From the NCBI GenBank assembly GCA_008704415.1, contig VXIS01000210.1:21668-85667 (forward strand): a DNA stretch of 64,000 nt, given 5' to 3'. A program made the position numbers and the translations under genes. This stretch comes from Sphaerosporella brunnea. Taxonomy: Eukaryota > Ascomycota > Pezizomycetes > Pezizales > Pyronemataceae. Below are positions 10,971-21,190 of this stretch, piece by piece. Below the pieces are notes generated by a model. It ran no database searches, was not told the origin of the DNA, and saw only the letters and a program-made list of their open reading frames with translations. How positions within the stretch are numbered: position 1 is the first letter of the stretch; each line of letters opens with the position of its first letter.

Positions 10971-12442
10971 TTACTTTCGAGACCGCTTAAACAACCTTAC
11001 TTCCCTAGCCAGACTGGCTCCAATACCCAAGGGCACTCCCAACTGCTCCCAGCCCTCTGTCTTCATCCCCTTCACTCCTTCTAAGTCCCAAAACGCGTCC
11101 TTTAGTGCTGTAAGCGCGTCTTTGACGCGTAGAGCTCGCTGAGTGGTAGACTCCTCCCCACCGCAATTACGTCGCAGGTACCACTTGAAGTACGCATCTA
11201 ACAGCTCCTCTGCGGACTCTTCAGCGGTAGGGCGGATAGGTGATGATTCGCGGTACGTATTATGGGTGGGAATTGGCGAGGATGGAACTGGTCGCGGGGG
11301 ATAGGGATAGGAAGGCGCGTATGGCGACATTATGTCGGGCGCCGCTGCATGCTGCAACCCCGGCAAACCAAAGAAGAAGTTGGGTGCACTTGGCATAGCT
11401 TGCGGAGTTGCAGGTTCTTGTTGCTTCAGCTTGGAACAGCCGCGCATTGGGGGAAGCTTTAACTGATCTACCGGGAACACATCCACCGTGCCGCGCCCCT
11501 TTCGTAGGATTTCATTCCACTGCCCCAACAACTGAGCAGGCATTGGTCAGCATTGGGTTTCCCCAGGTAGGCGAAGGCACGCCCCTGAAAAGTATTTCAG
11601 TATGACTCTGAAGGTAAGACAGCTCTGAGGGGGACGCGTCAAGGGCAGGAGAACGCGTTGATTCTCACCTTTTCCATACTCTGCGCAACGTGGTTCTGTA
11701 CACCTCCACCGCGTCATCAAATCAGTTACATAATTCTTTTCTTTTGCCTGTTCCTGCCGAGCCTTTTCCTTCTCAACTTCAGTGGCAGTGCGACGCTTCT
11801 TCTTAGGTGCGGGTCCGGGGACGGTTGGATGCTCTTCCTCCCCGCTGAGTATGAAGTCAGCATCCGTGTCGCCCTCCTCTTCAGATGGAGGCAGAGCATA
11901 GCGGACAGCTAGCAAGACTCGCACTGCTTTCTCCCGCCATCTATAAAAGACTTCACGAGTTTCTCCACCTCCTCTCAATCATCTGATCCCTCCACACTGC
12001 GCGCAGTCTGATTAAATCCCTTCCCTTCTGTAGCGATGGTCGCGCGACACTCAGCTCTAACAGCCCCGGTAGCCTTCAGCTCCTTCAGCTTGACGGCCAT
12101 CAGCCGGGCTTCCTTTTGCTCCCAGGAAGAGAAGTCATAAGTGCCGGTAAGGTACACTCCTGACTCTTCCAGCACCCTTTTTCCCCCAAAGCTGACTTCA
12201 GTCACCAGCACATAGCTGTAGACCTTCTCTTTTTTGACCTTTTTAGGGACAGGCGGGGGCGACAACAGTGGGAGGGGCGACGAGGGTGGCGGGGGCGAAA
12301 GGGTTGACGGCGAACTGGGTGGCGGCGGCGGGGCGACGGCTTTTTTGACCACCAGGTTGATTCTCTGGACTGGGGATTTGGCCGGAGCCTTGGAGTTCGA
12401 CTTTTTCTGCGCAGCGACACGGGAGCTCTTTCTCCGAGGCAT
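10971..12442 (-). CDS. Accessory gene of the Tc1-type element, SAM-like C-terminus (exon joins uncertain)
   Basis: The ATG at 12442 lies at the inner edge of the right terminal repeat and opens 'MPRRKSSRVAAQKK', parallel to 'MPPRKA' of the transposase. Coding blocks are 12442 to about 12000 (basic and Pro-rich, then 'YSYVLVTEVSFGGKRVLEESGVYLTG'), about 11950-11669 (acidic, then a nuclear-localisation-like PKKKRR, then 'RWRCTEPRCAEYGK', a possible zinc-binding Cys pair), and 11531-10971. The last block ends in 'DLEGVKGMKTEGWEQLGVPLGIG', a SAM-domain-like motif. A GTGAG donor at 11668 and a CTGAC/CAG acceptor at 11532 support introns; an extra small exon around 11630-11580 fits the phases. No enzymatic domain is seen. 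A role as a DNA- or protein-binding partner of the transposase is inference. Confidence 0.6.
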
Positions 12443-12549
12443 TTTGGTGGTGTTTTAGGGGGTCGGTCGCTGGTATTCTGATCTACGGAAAATTTGAGGT
12501 GTCGCGGCTGCGCTTAGCCCCGGAATTCATGAACTTTTGCGCTCCAGTG
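12436..12549 (-). repeat. Right terminal inverted repeat of the Tc1-type element
   Basis: This is the mirror of the left repeat. It carries the start codon (12442-12440) and presumed promoter of the accessory gene on the minus strand and ends in CTCCAGTG next to the TA target site. Confidence 0.9.
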
Positions 12550-12551
12550 TA

Positions 12552-13374
12552 TACCCCTCCAACCAATAGGGGCTTGTAATCAAAGCGCGAAACCAGTGTT
12601 CTGGACGGTGAAGGCGTGAGCCAATGGGAAGTGGCCATCTAGACGGACCCCCAGACGGCGATTTTTTTTAGAGGCGGCCTCCTTCAAGTAGGGGCGGCGT
12701 GGATCAAGAAGGCGCGTCAGTGATAACATGGCACCAGCGTCACATCGTGATGACGACGGATGGAAAAATAATTTTACAGCGGTAACCAAAATCGTCAGAA
12801 ACAAACTCAAGCAACCGCCGCCTCCAACCAATCTGGTGGATCTGCCGATGATTTCGTCCTCCAGCTCCACCAGCGCATCTTCATCTGAACAGAATTGGGT
12901 GCGTGCTTCCAGGGTCCTTTCGATCTATTTACATGGACGTGGCAGACCTTGTCTGCCACAGCAGGATCCAGAGAACTACGCTTTACATCCTGAGCCAGGT
13001 TACGGGTGGAAAACGGTCGCTCTGATGGGACAGGGTGTGCTATAGCCGCAAAGACAACTCACTCAATTCGAAGGTAAAGGGTTTTTATTTCCGTCCGCAA
13101 ACTGGGCCCTAAGTGATGGTGAATGACCGTACCTTTCAATAAACTCGAGAACATGACGCAGCTGCGTTGTATCGATAGGGGAATCGACATTGATGGGATT
13201 CAACAGAAAGGAAGTAAGATGAATGGCAGGAGTTTTCGGGCAGTTGCTTGCTCCTTCGCTGCTGCTGGGAAATCATTTGTAACTCTGCTTCATGTCGCCC
13301 GCCGTAAAGATATGAGCGTGCGAGTAGCCTTAGTACCGAGATAATACGGTATGGTGGAGTTCTTCTGTTCGCCG
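12552..13374. other. Region without a supported gene
   Basis: A 105-codon plus-strand frame at 12728-13045 and a 96-codon minus-strand frame at 12580-12870 are the only longer ORFs, and neither has a recognisable family or clear splice context. A copy of one MITE end lies at 13328-13351. Confidence 0.4.
13328..13351. repeat. Solo end of a CCGTA-type MITE
   Basis: These 24 bases (CCTTAGTACCGAG..TACGGTA) are identical to the right end of the MITE at 41948-42062. I find no matching left end nearby, so this is a truncated copy. Confidence 0.6.
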
Positions 13375-13959
13375 TCAGTGTGTCATTCCCGGGTCTACTT
13401 GCGGTGACAGCTCACCATATTCGCAGTGGTTAAGCATGTAAATGGTCGCGCATCCATAAACCATCATTGCTCCGTCATAGTCTATGTCTCTTTTCATGTC
13501 CACTGGCATATTCATCAATGGCCTGCCAGCGGCGCTGCCAGCGCCCCGGGCTGCCGATGGGTCAGTAGCAGTGTCTGCGTGACCCTCAGTACCTTGGGTC
13601 CTTGGACCCAGCCCGCATGCCTTCTTAAAATTCGCGTAACATTCCGGGTGTTGGCCCCGCCAATTTTGGCAATCCAGCAGGTGGCTCTTTTGCTTGCCAG
13701 CGTGCCTCGCAAATTCAGCTCTGCAGTAGTTGCATCGGGCCCGGATCCCCTGGGTGCGAGTGAGCTTTAGACTCAGATCCCGGCACTTTACTCTTTTTCG
13801 CCTTGAAGTTGGGTGTCCAAACTCTGTAAACCCCTCCTTCAATTCGATATTTCTTGTAGGCGGCCTTATGTAGCTTGTGTGCGCGAGGATGTGGTAGTGG
13901 GCGTGGTGCAAATTAAATCCAAGCTTGCAGCGGCGACTTGCGGTGAGCAGTATTCTCAA
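13375..13959 (-). pseudogene. hAT transposase N-terminal fragment with BED-like zinc finger
   Basis: The open frame covers 194 codons. The segment 'RARCNYCRAEFARHAGKQ' followed by 'KSHLLDCQNW' has the C-x2-C...H...C layout of BED/hAT zinc fingers, which bind the element's subterminal repeats. Downstream residues are Ala/Gly-rich and the frame stops long before an RNase-H-like catalytic core or hAT dimerisation domain, so this is a remnant. The true start is uncertain; the upstream frame at 13959 may be an internal Met. Confidence 0.55.
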
Positions 13960-14443
13960 TAGCCGGCCTTAAAAGCCCGTGTTGCAGGGCTGGCTACGGA
14001 AATTGGCTAGCTGGCTGCGGGCTGCGTCTTTGTATGCGAATCAGTCCAGCGTGATATTTAGTGAAGCAACGTTGGATCGATATCTCACCCTCCGCCAGCG
14101 TGCATCAACTTCTGCAAAAATAACCACTCCAGGGTAAATGGCTGACCTGAAGTCATGAAAAATAAGCCGCAGCTAGTGTGCCAGTGGGCATTAACGAATC
14201 AAGCCCAACTGACCAAGCCCACAAACGCCGGAGGCAAAAGCGAAGGCGCCAGACAAACACCACTGCAATGGCAACAGCAGGCAAAGCCATGGGAGATCTG
14301 AGAACTTGAAGCGGGTGATTAAGAGATTGTCAGAGGCGAGGGTGCAAACATTGTCGTAGCCCACAGCCAGCTAGCCGGGCTGTTTGATCAGCTGGTTGCA
14401 GCCCGACGCAGCCGGGCCGGCTGTCTGGGTGTTGAGAACACTG
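13375..14443 (-). mobile_element. 5' part of a hAT-type DNA transposon, truncated
   Basis: Read on the minus strand, the element begins at 14443 with CAGTGTTCTCAAC, the same terminus as the hAT MITE at 31429-31791. It continues through GC-rich subterminal repeats (CAGCC/GGCTG clusters at 14355-14425 and around 13985-14035) into an ORF with a BED-like zinc finger. The transposase catalytic region and the other terminus are absent. No target duplication can be paired. Confidence 0.6.
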
Positions 14444-14676
14444 ACAGTGAAAGCGTTCTGAGCCAACGACGGGTATGAATCACCCCAGTGATGCTGAACT
14501 TGGAAATTGAGGTCTGAAGAGCATTAATATTTCTCGAAATCAGTGCCACAGGCAGCTTACATTGTGGGGCATCCAATTTATTGGTCTGGTCCATATGGAC
14601 CAGAAACCGGCTAGGGGATACGATGCACATGCTTTGGTAGGCAAATAAATACGTGAGGGGCATTGAATATCACTCG

Positions 14677-14709
14677 CCGAAGGACTTCCCAGGAACGGAA
14701 GTCCTTCGG
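14677..14709. terminator. Perfect hairpin downstream of the P450 gene
   Basis: A perfect 13-bp stem (CCGAAGGACTTCC and its complement) encloses a 7-nt loop, 51 bases beyond the P450 stop codon. It may shape the 3' end of the transcript or be a tiny foldback insertion. The inverted repeat is directly visible; its role is unknown. Confidence 0.4.
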
Positions 14710-14759
14710 TGTTCAATTTTGGATAGACTTATTCGCTAATTCTACAAAACAAAGCTCCT

Positions 14760-16657
14760 TTATAGCTTCTTAAATACTACCTTATCCTTCATACTCGGCA
14801 GTCTCTGCTCCTCAAAATGCATCTCCATCTCCAACTTCTCGGATCCAGGCAGCACCTGGTACTGGTTCAGCAAGTACGCAATACCAAGTTTAACCACTGC
14901 CGTTGCGAAGAACCGTCCAGGACTACCCAATATCTGTCAGCACACATTTCCGCACATTTCTGCACAGCCGCTAGCTGCTATCTGAATCTTACCAAGGATG
15001 TTTCCCCCCGCCGAAGCCCAGATGCAAAGTTCCATCCACATCCGTAAAAAGGCGTCCCTGGTCGCCTTCCTTGCGGAGCTTGTAGAAGCGCATTCCGTCA
15101 AACTCTTCAGGCGAGGTATAGTACCGCGGATCTAGCTGGCGCGCGGAATACGACGCAGAGATGTAGGTGCCCGGCTTCAGGATGGTACCGTCGGACAGCG
15201 TTGTTTCGCGGATGACGGCGCGGTTTAGCATCACTGTAACTCGCCTATCAGCGGGGTGAGGGGTTAGGGGAAGCGGGGTAGCCTGGACGCACTATCAGCC
15301 AGTGGCCGCCACCGTCGCATCTCAACTAGAAAGCTATCTAGCTTTTCCAGGCTGTCGATAGCATCCATGCTCCAGCCCTTTTCGTCCACGGCCTGCCGAA
15401 CCTCCTCGCGGAGAATTGGTTGGTACTCCGGACGAACAGCGAGTTCCAGGAGTGCCATGGCGATCGTCTAGAGTACCTCCTATCAGGTCTATTTCCGATT
15501 AGACGGGGGAGGTGGGGAGGGCATACCGCAGAGGTTGTATGATGCGCGGCAAAAAAGTTCGAGCAAACCTCGGTCGCGAGCCGCGGTATGTCCCACATCT
15601 CTCCGGTCCCTTTTGCCCCATTCATTTCAATGGCCGCCAGACTGAGCGAGAAAAAATCTTTCTACAAGCACCATCACAGTCAGTTGCATAGATCCAAGGG
15701 TAGTACTGGTACACGAAAACTCGATAACATACCCCCTTCGGCCTATTCAGGTCCTTGGCCTGCGCCTCACAGGCCTCCTCAATATACCGCTTTACAGTTT
15801 CCCAGCGCGTAAGATACCTCACCGCCAGCCGCTTCAAAAACTTTCCGGGGAACATTCCAGCTAGTTGTGGTGCGACTCCAAACAGGTGCGTCATCTCATC
15901 AGTATTCTTGAGAAACTCTTCATCGCGGCACAGCGGTGCGCCAATAATCTGTCTCGCCACCGCGGGCAAGACAGCACAGCGCACAAGCGTATACACCGGC
16001 GCATCCTGCGGGGCTTTCGAAAACCCATACACCAGGTCGTCGAACAGGTCCGGGAAGTTCGTAGCGAGGTCTTTGGTCATGGGACCCTTGAAGAACCGGT
16101 GCGTGAGCTTTTGCACAAGCGGGGGCCATTGCACGAGCTTCTGCCCGCCGGTGTAGAGAGGGAGAATAGTGTCAAATTCAATAAGCTGGTGTTTCTTTTA
16201 GCTCCTCGTTCCACCACCACCTATCCTACACAAAGTGACGTACGTCTTGCGTCCATCTCGCGAAACTCAGTATCTCGTGCGGCGCATTCTTGAGTTCCGT
16301 GATGAGCTTGTCGCTGGAGACGACTACCTGTCTTCTTCCACGGATTGTTACGTATTGGAAGGTGCCTTGATTGTGCTGCTACCTGTCAGCAAACATTAGC
16401 GACATGGGGGATGGAAGCTGGGAGCAAACAGTTTTGTAGGCGGAGTGCAGCAGCGCCGTCATACCGCCCAGATGCTTCACTTTCTGAACGAACGAGCTGT
16501 GCAGCGTCGGTGCATTGCTTGGCTTTACTCGTGTTTGCTGGAGACGCTGATTAGCCTAGCCTGGCTGCCGGAGCTTGAGGCGGAATGGACGTACCCAGTG
16601 GAGAAGGTAGGCTGTGAGAACAAGCACGCCGGCGGTGAGCCAGACAACGACTGCCAT
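14760..16657 (-). CDS. Cytochrome P450 monooxygenase
   Basis: Eight exons on the minus strand (16657-16595, 16546-16430, 16378-16244, 16185-15733, 15661-15527, 15467-15293, 15233-14993, 14922-14760) give 493 aa with consistent phases. The N-terminal 'VVVWLTAGVLVLTAYLLHW' is a membrane anchor, placing the enzyme on the ER. The I-helix reads AAHHTTS (294-300), the K-helix ExxR is E350-R353, the meander contains 'PEEFDGMRF', and the haem loop is 'FGGGKHPCPGRF' with Cys440. The Cys codon is split by the last intron (TG|T), so the unspliced frame misleadingly shows Trp there. The I-helix and haem loop resemble fungal ent-kaurene-oxidase-type P450s; the substrate is unknown. No partner biosynthetic genes lie nearby. 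It appears intact despite the transposon-rich surroundings. Confidence 0.88.
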
Positions 16658-17613
16658 GTTGGATGTTGGGCTGCAAACACTCAGGAGCAGCAGTCGCAGG
16701 TCTTATAGTCTCGGTTACGTTTTTCCGGGAGATCATTGGTGAGGTACTATAAGTACGAAATTCGTAATCGCATATAATAACTAACGTATTGGGATGCTAG
16801 CAACCTATTTTGCGGTCCCAATACTTGAAAATCCGCTAGTACAATGATGCTACCCACCAGCATGTGATACCCTAGTGCACGTCAAGGCTGTTTTCTTGCG
16901 TGGGTATTTTCAAACTCGCCGGTTCTTGACAGGCATCAGAGCTTTGGAATTTGAGCAAAGTGCTTAGCTGTCCGTCTTTTTGTCAGCGGGGGCGGATATG
17001 ATCGGGTATGGAAGCGAAAATTGGAAAAAATACAGGGTTTCTGAATCAGCGGGTGATGCCTAGAGGACAATACATAGTAGTGCTTATTTTTCGAACTTCC
17101 ATATCTGAGTACCGCCGTGAGGTGAGAAAACGACACCTCAATCCTGGGAAAATATTGAAAAAGCAAATAAACTGGCAAGCGTTTGCAAACACCCCCTTTT
17201 CCCCAAAGTTTTTACAGCAAAAATTAAGAACTTATCATTACCACTAATAATGTTATCACCCTCACCGCTAGCCTTTGCTCAATTTATTGATATCGCGGCT
17301 TGAGAGAGTAGGGTACCGTGGAGTACCTACGTATAAGTAGAGCGAAGCTATGTTTAGTAAAGTTCACCGCAGCCTATCAAGATCAATCTACTATGGATGA
17401 CGACACAAGCACGGCCTAAAGTGGGTCGGAGGAATTCATCGTGATGGAGCTCGAGTGAGGGCAACTTTTTTCAACTTCATTGACCTTCCCCCTCAAGTCG
17501 GGCGCCGGCCTCGTTGCCCACCAGCTGGATAGAGTGTTGAATAGGGGGGGATAATGTAGCCGCAGATCCCTGCACATTGTGCATTGTGTGCGTCGTTTTA
17601 AACCTTCGCGACC
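16658..17613. other. Upstream of the P450, no gene seen
   Basis: The first part is the presumed P450 promoter. The rest is AT-richer with only short featureless ORFs on both strands (largest 80 codons at 16936-17178, minus). Confidence 0.45.
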
Positions 17614-17615
17614 TA

Positions 17616-17927
17616 CTCGACGGATTCTAAAGTATCCGGACACCTCAAATCCCTGTCCCATGCCGGGTATCCCTGTCCGACGTCTGGCGCTTTGGTGAAG
17701 ACTCAACATCACGAAAAAAATCATATCTTGCTCAATTGTGGCCCAAAAAAGACGAGCATACGCTCAAAAAAAAACTAAGAAGCGTAAGAGTAGAGTGTGA
17801 AATTACAGGAAAATTGTTTTTTAGAGAATCAAAAAAAAGAGCGAAAAAAAGGAACAGGGGTGCGGGTTAGGTTACCCGGCTTAGGACAGGGATTTTTAGG
17901 TGTCCGGATACTTTAGAATCCGTCGAG
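17616..17927. repeat. TA-flanked MITE with about 44-bp inverted repeats (copy 1)
   Basis: The element lies between TA at 17614-17615 and TA at 17928-17929. Its ends begin CTCGACGGATTC and the inverted repeats (17616-17657, 17884-17927) contain GTATCCGGACAC and CCCTGTCC. The interior is non-coding. The TA duplication suggests mobilisation by a Tc1/mariner-type transposase. Confidence 0.75.
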
Positions 17928-17929
17928 TA

Positions 17930-18182
17930 CTCGGGGGATTTTTAAGTATCCGGACACGTAATTTACCCGGCTTTGGGCAGGGATTGTCCCTCCCTCATAT
18001 TGGTTCGAACACCTACCTCTACGGATTATTGTACGCGCCATGATGTGGCCAGTAGATTGGATACTCTGGTAGCTGTGGGAGATGGCCGTAATACGGACGA
18101 TTGGGAGCTGATGGGGAACTCGGCCTCTAAGCCGACAAATCCCTGGTAAATTGCGTGTCCGGATACTTAAAAATCCCCCGAG
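17930..18182. repeat. TA-flanked MITE with about 35-bp inverted repeats (copy 2)
   Basis: Its ends begin CTCGGGGGATTTTTAAG and share the GTATCCGGACAC block with the neighbouring element. It is bounded by TA at 17928-17929, shared with copy 1, and TA at 18183-18184. It is non-coding. Confidence 0.75.
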
Positions 18183-18414
18183 TAGGGTTACCCGGCGTTT
18201 GGAGTTTTGTGCCTCGCACCATAGCACACGAGTGACTAAAGCCTCCTAATTGTAATCGCACTGCGTATGCGAACACGAACTTCTCTACTGCTAGAGAAGC
18301 TGGCGAGGCAACAGTGGAGCAAACCCTTCCATCGTACTCGAAATCATTTTGTCGACAGATAGGACAGAATGTTATAACGCTACCCGGTCATACAAGCAAA
18401 ACGTAAAGTGGCTA

Positions 18415-18632
18415 CCGTAAAAACTCGGATAAAAGATACCCCCCCCAGATTTGGTTAGCGGCAAATAATTGCCTTATAGGGAAACTTTTAAGCTTACGAA
18501 GGAGGGTTTTTGCTTACGAAGGAGGGTTTTTGTTTTTTACTGACTTCCTTTTGGAGACATTAACTTCCCTACAAGGCAATTATTTGCCGCTAACCAAATC
18601 TGGGGGGGTATCTTTTATCCGAGTTTTTACGG
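18415..18632. repeat. CCGTA-type MITE with about 68-bp inverted repeats
   Basis: The element is flanked by TA at 18413-18414 and 18633-18634. Its arms (18415-18484 and 18565-18632) are near perfect and begin CCGTAAAAACTCGG. The short interior contains a 20-bp direct repeat (GCTTACGAAGG..) at 18492-18531. The termini match those of 41948-42062 and 43214-43327, while the arm sequence further in differs. Confidence 0.8.
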
Positions 18633-18634
18633 TA

Positions 18635-20008
18635 TTTCTTTTATGTGAACCACGCACCACGCGCACATTAACGCAAAAAGTACAGCCAAATAATATATTA
18701 AAAATGCTTCACTCAAAACCACTCCCACATTCAATCTGAGCGCTTTAGAATAGCCGTTTTGATGTTCCAAAAGTAAAACAGCATGATTCCGGCCTCTCTG
18801 GCAAGTTTTCGATTATGAGTGAACCAGCATTGTTTATTTGGTTGGGGACACCCGTAGCCGTAGCACTTTAGTACCACCACCACAACACTTTTAAAAATTA
18901 AAAGCTCGATATAGATCGATAAAGAATCATCGAAAGTATCATTCTATAGGCTCAGAAAAAAAGATTGTTGTGGAAGTTGGTGGAGCGGATCAATTTGGTA
19001 TGTCGCTCCTCAAACTTGCCAAATACAGCAAGAAATCGCTTATTAAACTCATATAATTACCATATCCGGTAACATGAGTGCGAGTCCGTGAAGAAACTGG
19101 TCACTTTACACTGAAAGCCATCAACACAAGAACCAAAGAACACACAAAATCACCCCGGTTTTTGCGAAATCTGGGCCGAAAGCGCTCGTGCGGGCTCAAA
19201 AAGGCCTTATTTTGGTAATGTCGCCGCGCTCCGGGACTAGGTGTCCCCAACTATTCGGAATGAGTGAATGACGCAATATATGTATAAATAATAATGCTAT
19301 AGTAATGAGCGTTTGATGCATTAACGACATGTGTGATTGACACATTTTTAGACGCATGTACTATTCCGTTAGTTTTTGAGGTGGTGCTTAGTAAGCTTTC
19401 GCACTAGTCTCGAACTGCCACCCGAGTGATCTCCAGTGCATGGCTGACGTGAAACATCACCAGACATGTCTCTTGGTGTTGTTGCATTTTACCGTTCTCT
19501 CTACTGCACGCTACTTTAAAGTAGCGGGCACGGCATTGTCACTTTTGCCAGTCAGTTTTTGAAACCGTGTTTTCCATTCTCTTATATACTCTACCTGCAG
19601 GTTGAGATGCTCGAGGACATACTCTCCAACAGGGGAGCGTTGTTTGATTGTGATCATGATGGTGACGGCGGCGTCCTATGATGCCCCAACTTCCTCCCCG
19701 CTGCGTCCCAGCCTCGACTGAAGCTGAGGTTGCCAGGTCTGGTTGGACGTCGTGTCTCAATATATTAAGCACGCATATCAATGCGTGCAGATTGACTTTC
19801 CTGACTATGTGACACGCGCATTTTGATGCGTGACTGACGCAATAATTCACGCTAGTTTCACACACGGCTCACGCATATTTCCCACATAACCAATTCACGC
19901 ATTATTCACGCATTAATTTTCATGCCGCATTGACGTTTTCATTATATGAACGGGCTACCATTTCGCCTATTCATGTGAATTATTCTCACTCTTACTGGTA
20001 CAATGTAA
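18635..20008. other. Gene-free repeat-rich stretch
   Basis: No gene is supported. A 12-bp inverted pair GTTGGGGACACC (18841-18852) and GGTGTCCCCAAC (19240-19251) may bound a degenerate element, and another copy of the second end occurs at 31127-31138. A cluster of CACGCAT motifs is listed separately. Confidence 0.4.
19769..19910. repeat. Cluster of CACGCAT motifs in both orientations
   Basis: At least six copies of CACGCAT, ATGCGTG or close variants occur in 140 bases, including a perfect 8-bp stem with a 4-nt loop at 19769-19788. Such dense short repeats resemble transposase-binding subterminal repeats. They lie just outside the inverted-repeat element that begins near 20009. Confidence 0.4.
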
Positions 20009-20699
20009 TACCGGATATGCTCGCCAATATGGATGACCGGGAATCTCAGAATCTTGCCCGGGAGGGAGCGGGAGCGGGGAGACCCAGGTGCCGAATACCA
20101 AAAAATTTATTTTGTGGTCTTCAAGTGCGCAGTAAGGTGGTGGGCAAAATGCCGTCAATTTGGGAAAATTATTTACCTGCCAGTGCACCTCGACCTCAGA
20201 CAGCCCCAGAGCTTGCCAGCGGTCACATCTTGAACAGGGAGGGCTATCCGGGGGAGATGATAGACCGCTTGACTCTGGCCCCACCGTATCTTCCTCCTCC
20301 CTCGACCTCCTCCCCCTCGTCACCCTCATCCTCCGCACCCTCCTCGTCCCGGTCCGCGTCACCTACACCGCCTATAAGCTCTTCAGAATACTGCGCTTGC
20401 CCTACCTGCCTAGTTTTTTTAGGACGCGAGCGGGTTCCAGTGAAGGTGTTCTCTCACTCCTCTACCTGCGCTGTGTATTCATGGGGCTCTTTCTTTGAGG
20501 TCCCCGGCGATGCGCGTTGTTGCTGTCGCGCCATTTTTTTTTTTTTTTTTTGTTTTAATCATCCTGTATTCGGCCGCTTGCGGCCATGACATGTGACTAT
20601 GTACATAAATCTACCCTTGGACCTCATGTGTCCACAGACGGGCGTGATTCAATAAACATACCAAGGAAAGTCGTGTTCAATGTGTGACAAAGGGAAGAC

Positions 20700-21019
20700 A
20701 ACAGGAAAAACAAAGGGAAGAACAGGCGGGGTCATTCTTGTGGCTTCTCTGGCCACTTTCCTACATGCGTGCTCGACAGGAAGCCCAACAGGGCTTCCGT
20801 ACACCTGGCGTCTGCCAGGACCCTGGCCACCGGAGTGGAGGACCTCTTCCAGCCCTCCTTGCCGCCTACTTTCGTTGCCAGCCCTATGGCCTTCCATAGG
20901 GCTTCCTGCTCTTTCGTCCATCTTGCGCACCTCTTCAGAAGATGCTCCCTCGTCTGCTTGGGGGCCTTGCGGCACACTGTCGCGCCATTTGGTAGTACTG
21001 GCGGTGGCAGTGGATTCAA
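20700..21019 (-). pseudogene. Non-LTR retrotransposon C-terminal fragment
   Basis: The minus-strand frame 21019-20732 reads 'VCRKAPKQTREHLLKRCARW', the Cys/His knuckle that ends fungal LINE reverse transcriptase ORFs, followed by 'ALLGFLSSTHVGK', similar to 'LNETEIGR' at the end of the copies at 25.1 kb and in the palindrome. The reverse transcriptase is absent. No simple-repeat tail is visible. Confidence 0.55.
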
Positions 21020-21040
21020 GTTGTGAAGTCGCGGGCAGGG

Positions 21041-21190
21041 GGACTCGGATGAATGCAGAATTTGGCTTAAATGGGCGGCATGCTCGGCGTGCAGAGGAGG
21101 GTCTCGGACTGGACCTGCCAGTGGAGACTCAGATGAATGAAGAATTCGACTTAAGGGAGCTGCATGCTCGGTTGAATGAGGAAGTTAAAT
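21041..21190 (+). repeat. Imperfect tandem duplication, period about 84 bp
   Basis: Two diverged units start at about 21047 and 21131 and share GATGAATG.AGAATT and GCATGCTCGG blocks. They translate as 'MNAEFGLNGRHARRAEEG' and 'MNEEFDLRELHARLNEEV' in one frame. The origin is unknown. Confidence 0.5.

Larger units (their letters stand above)
9474..12549. mobile_element. Complete Tc1/mariner-superfamily DNA transposon with two genes
   Basis: The element is 3,076 bp and is flanked by TA at 9472-9473 and 12550-12551, the target duplication of this superfamily. Inverted terminal repeats of about 113 bp begin CACTGGAGCGC at both ends and differ only in a short patch around the GTAGA stretch. Each repeat runs right up to, and slightly past, the start codon of the gene next to it: the transposase on the plus strand and an accessory gene on the minus strand, transcribed towards each other. 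The repeats therefore serve as promoters for both genes. Confidence 0.9.

Noticed and set aside
14989..15234. P450 haem motif reading FGGGKHPW, i.e. a missing haem cysteine
   Set aside because: The Trp codon is an unspliced artefact; joining TG at 14994-14993 to T at 14922 gives Cys440 in FGGGKHPCPGRF.
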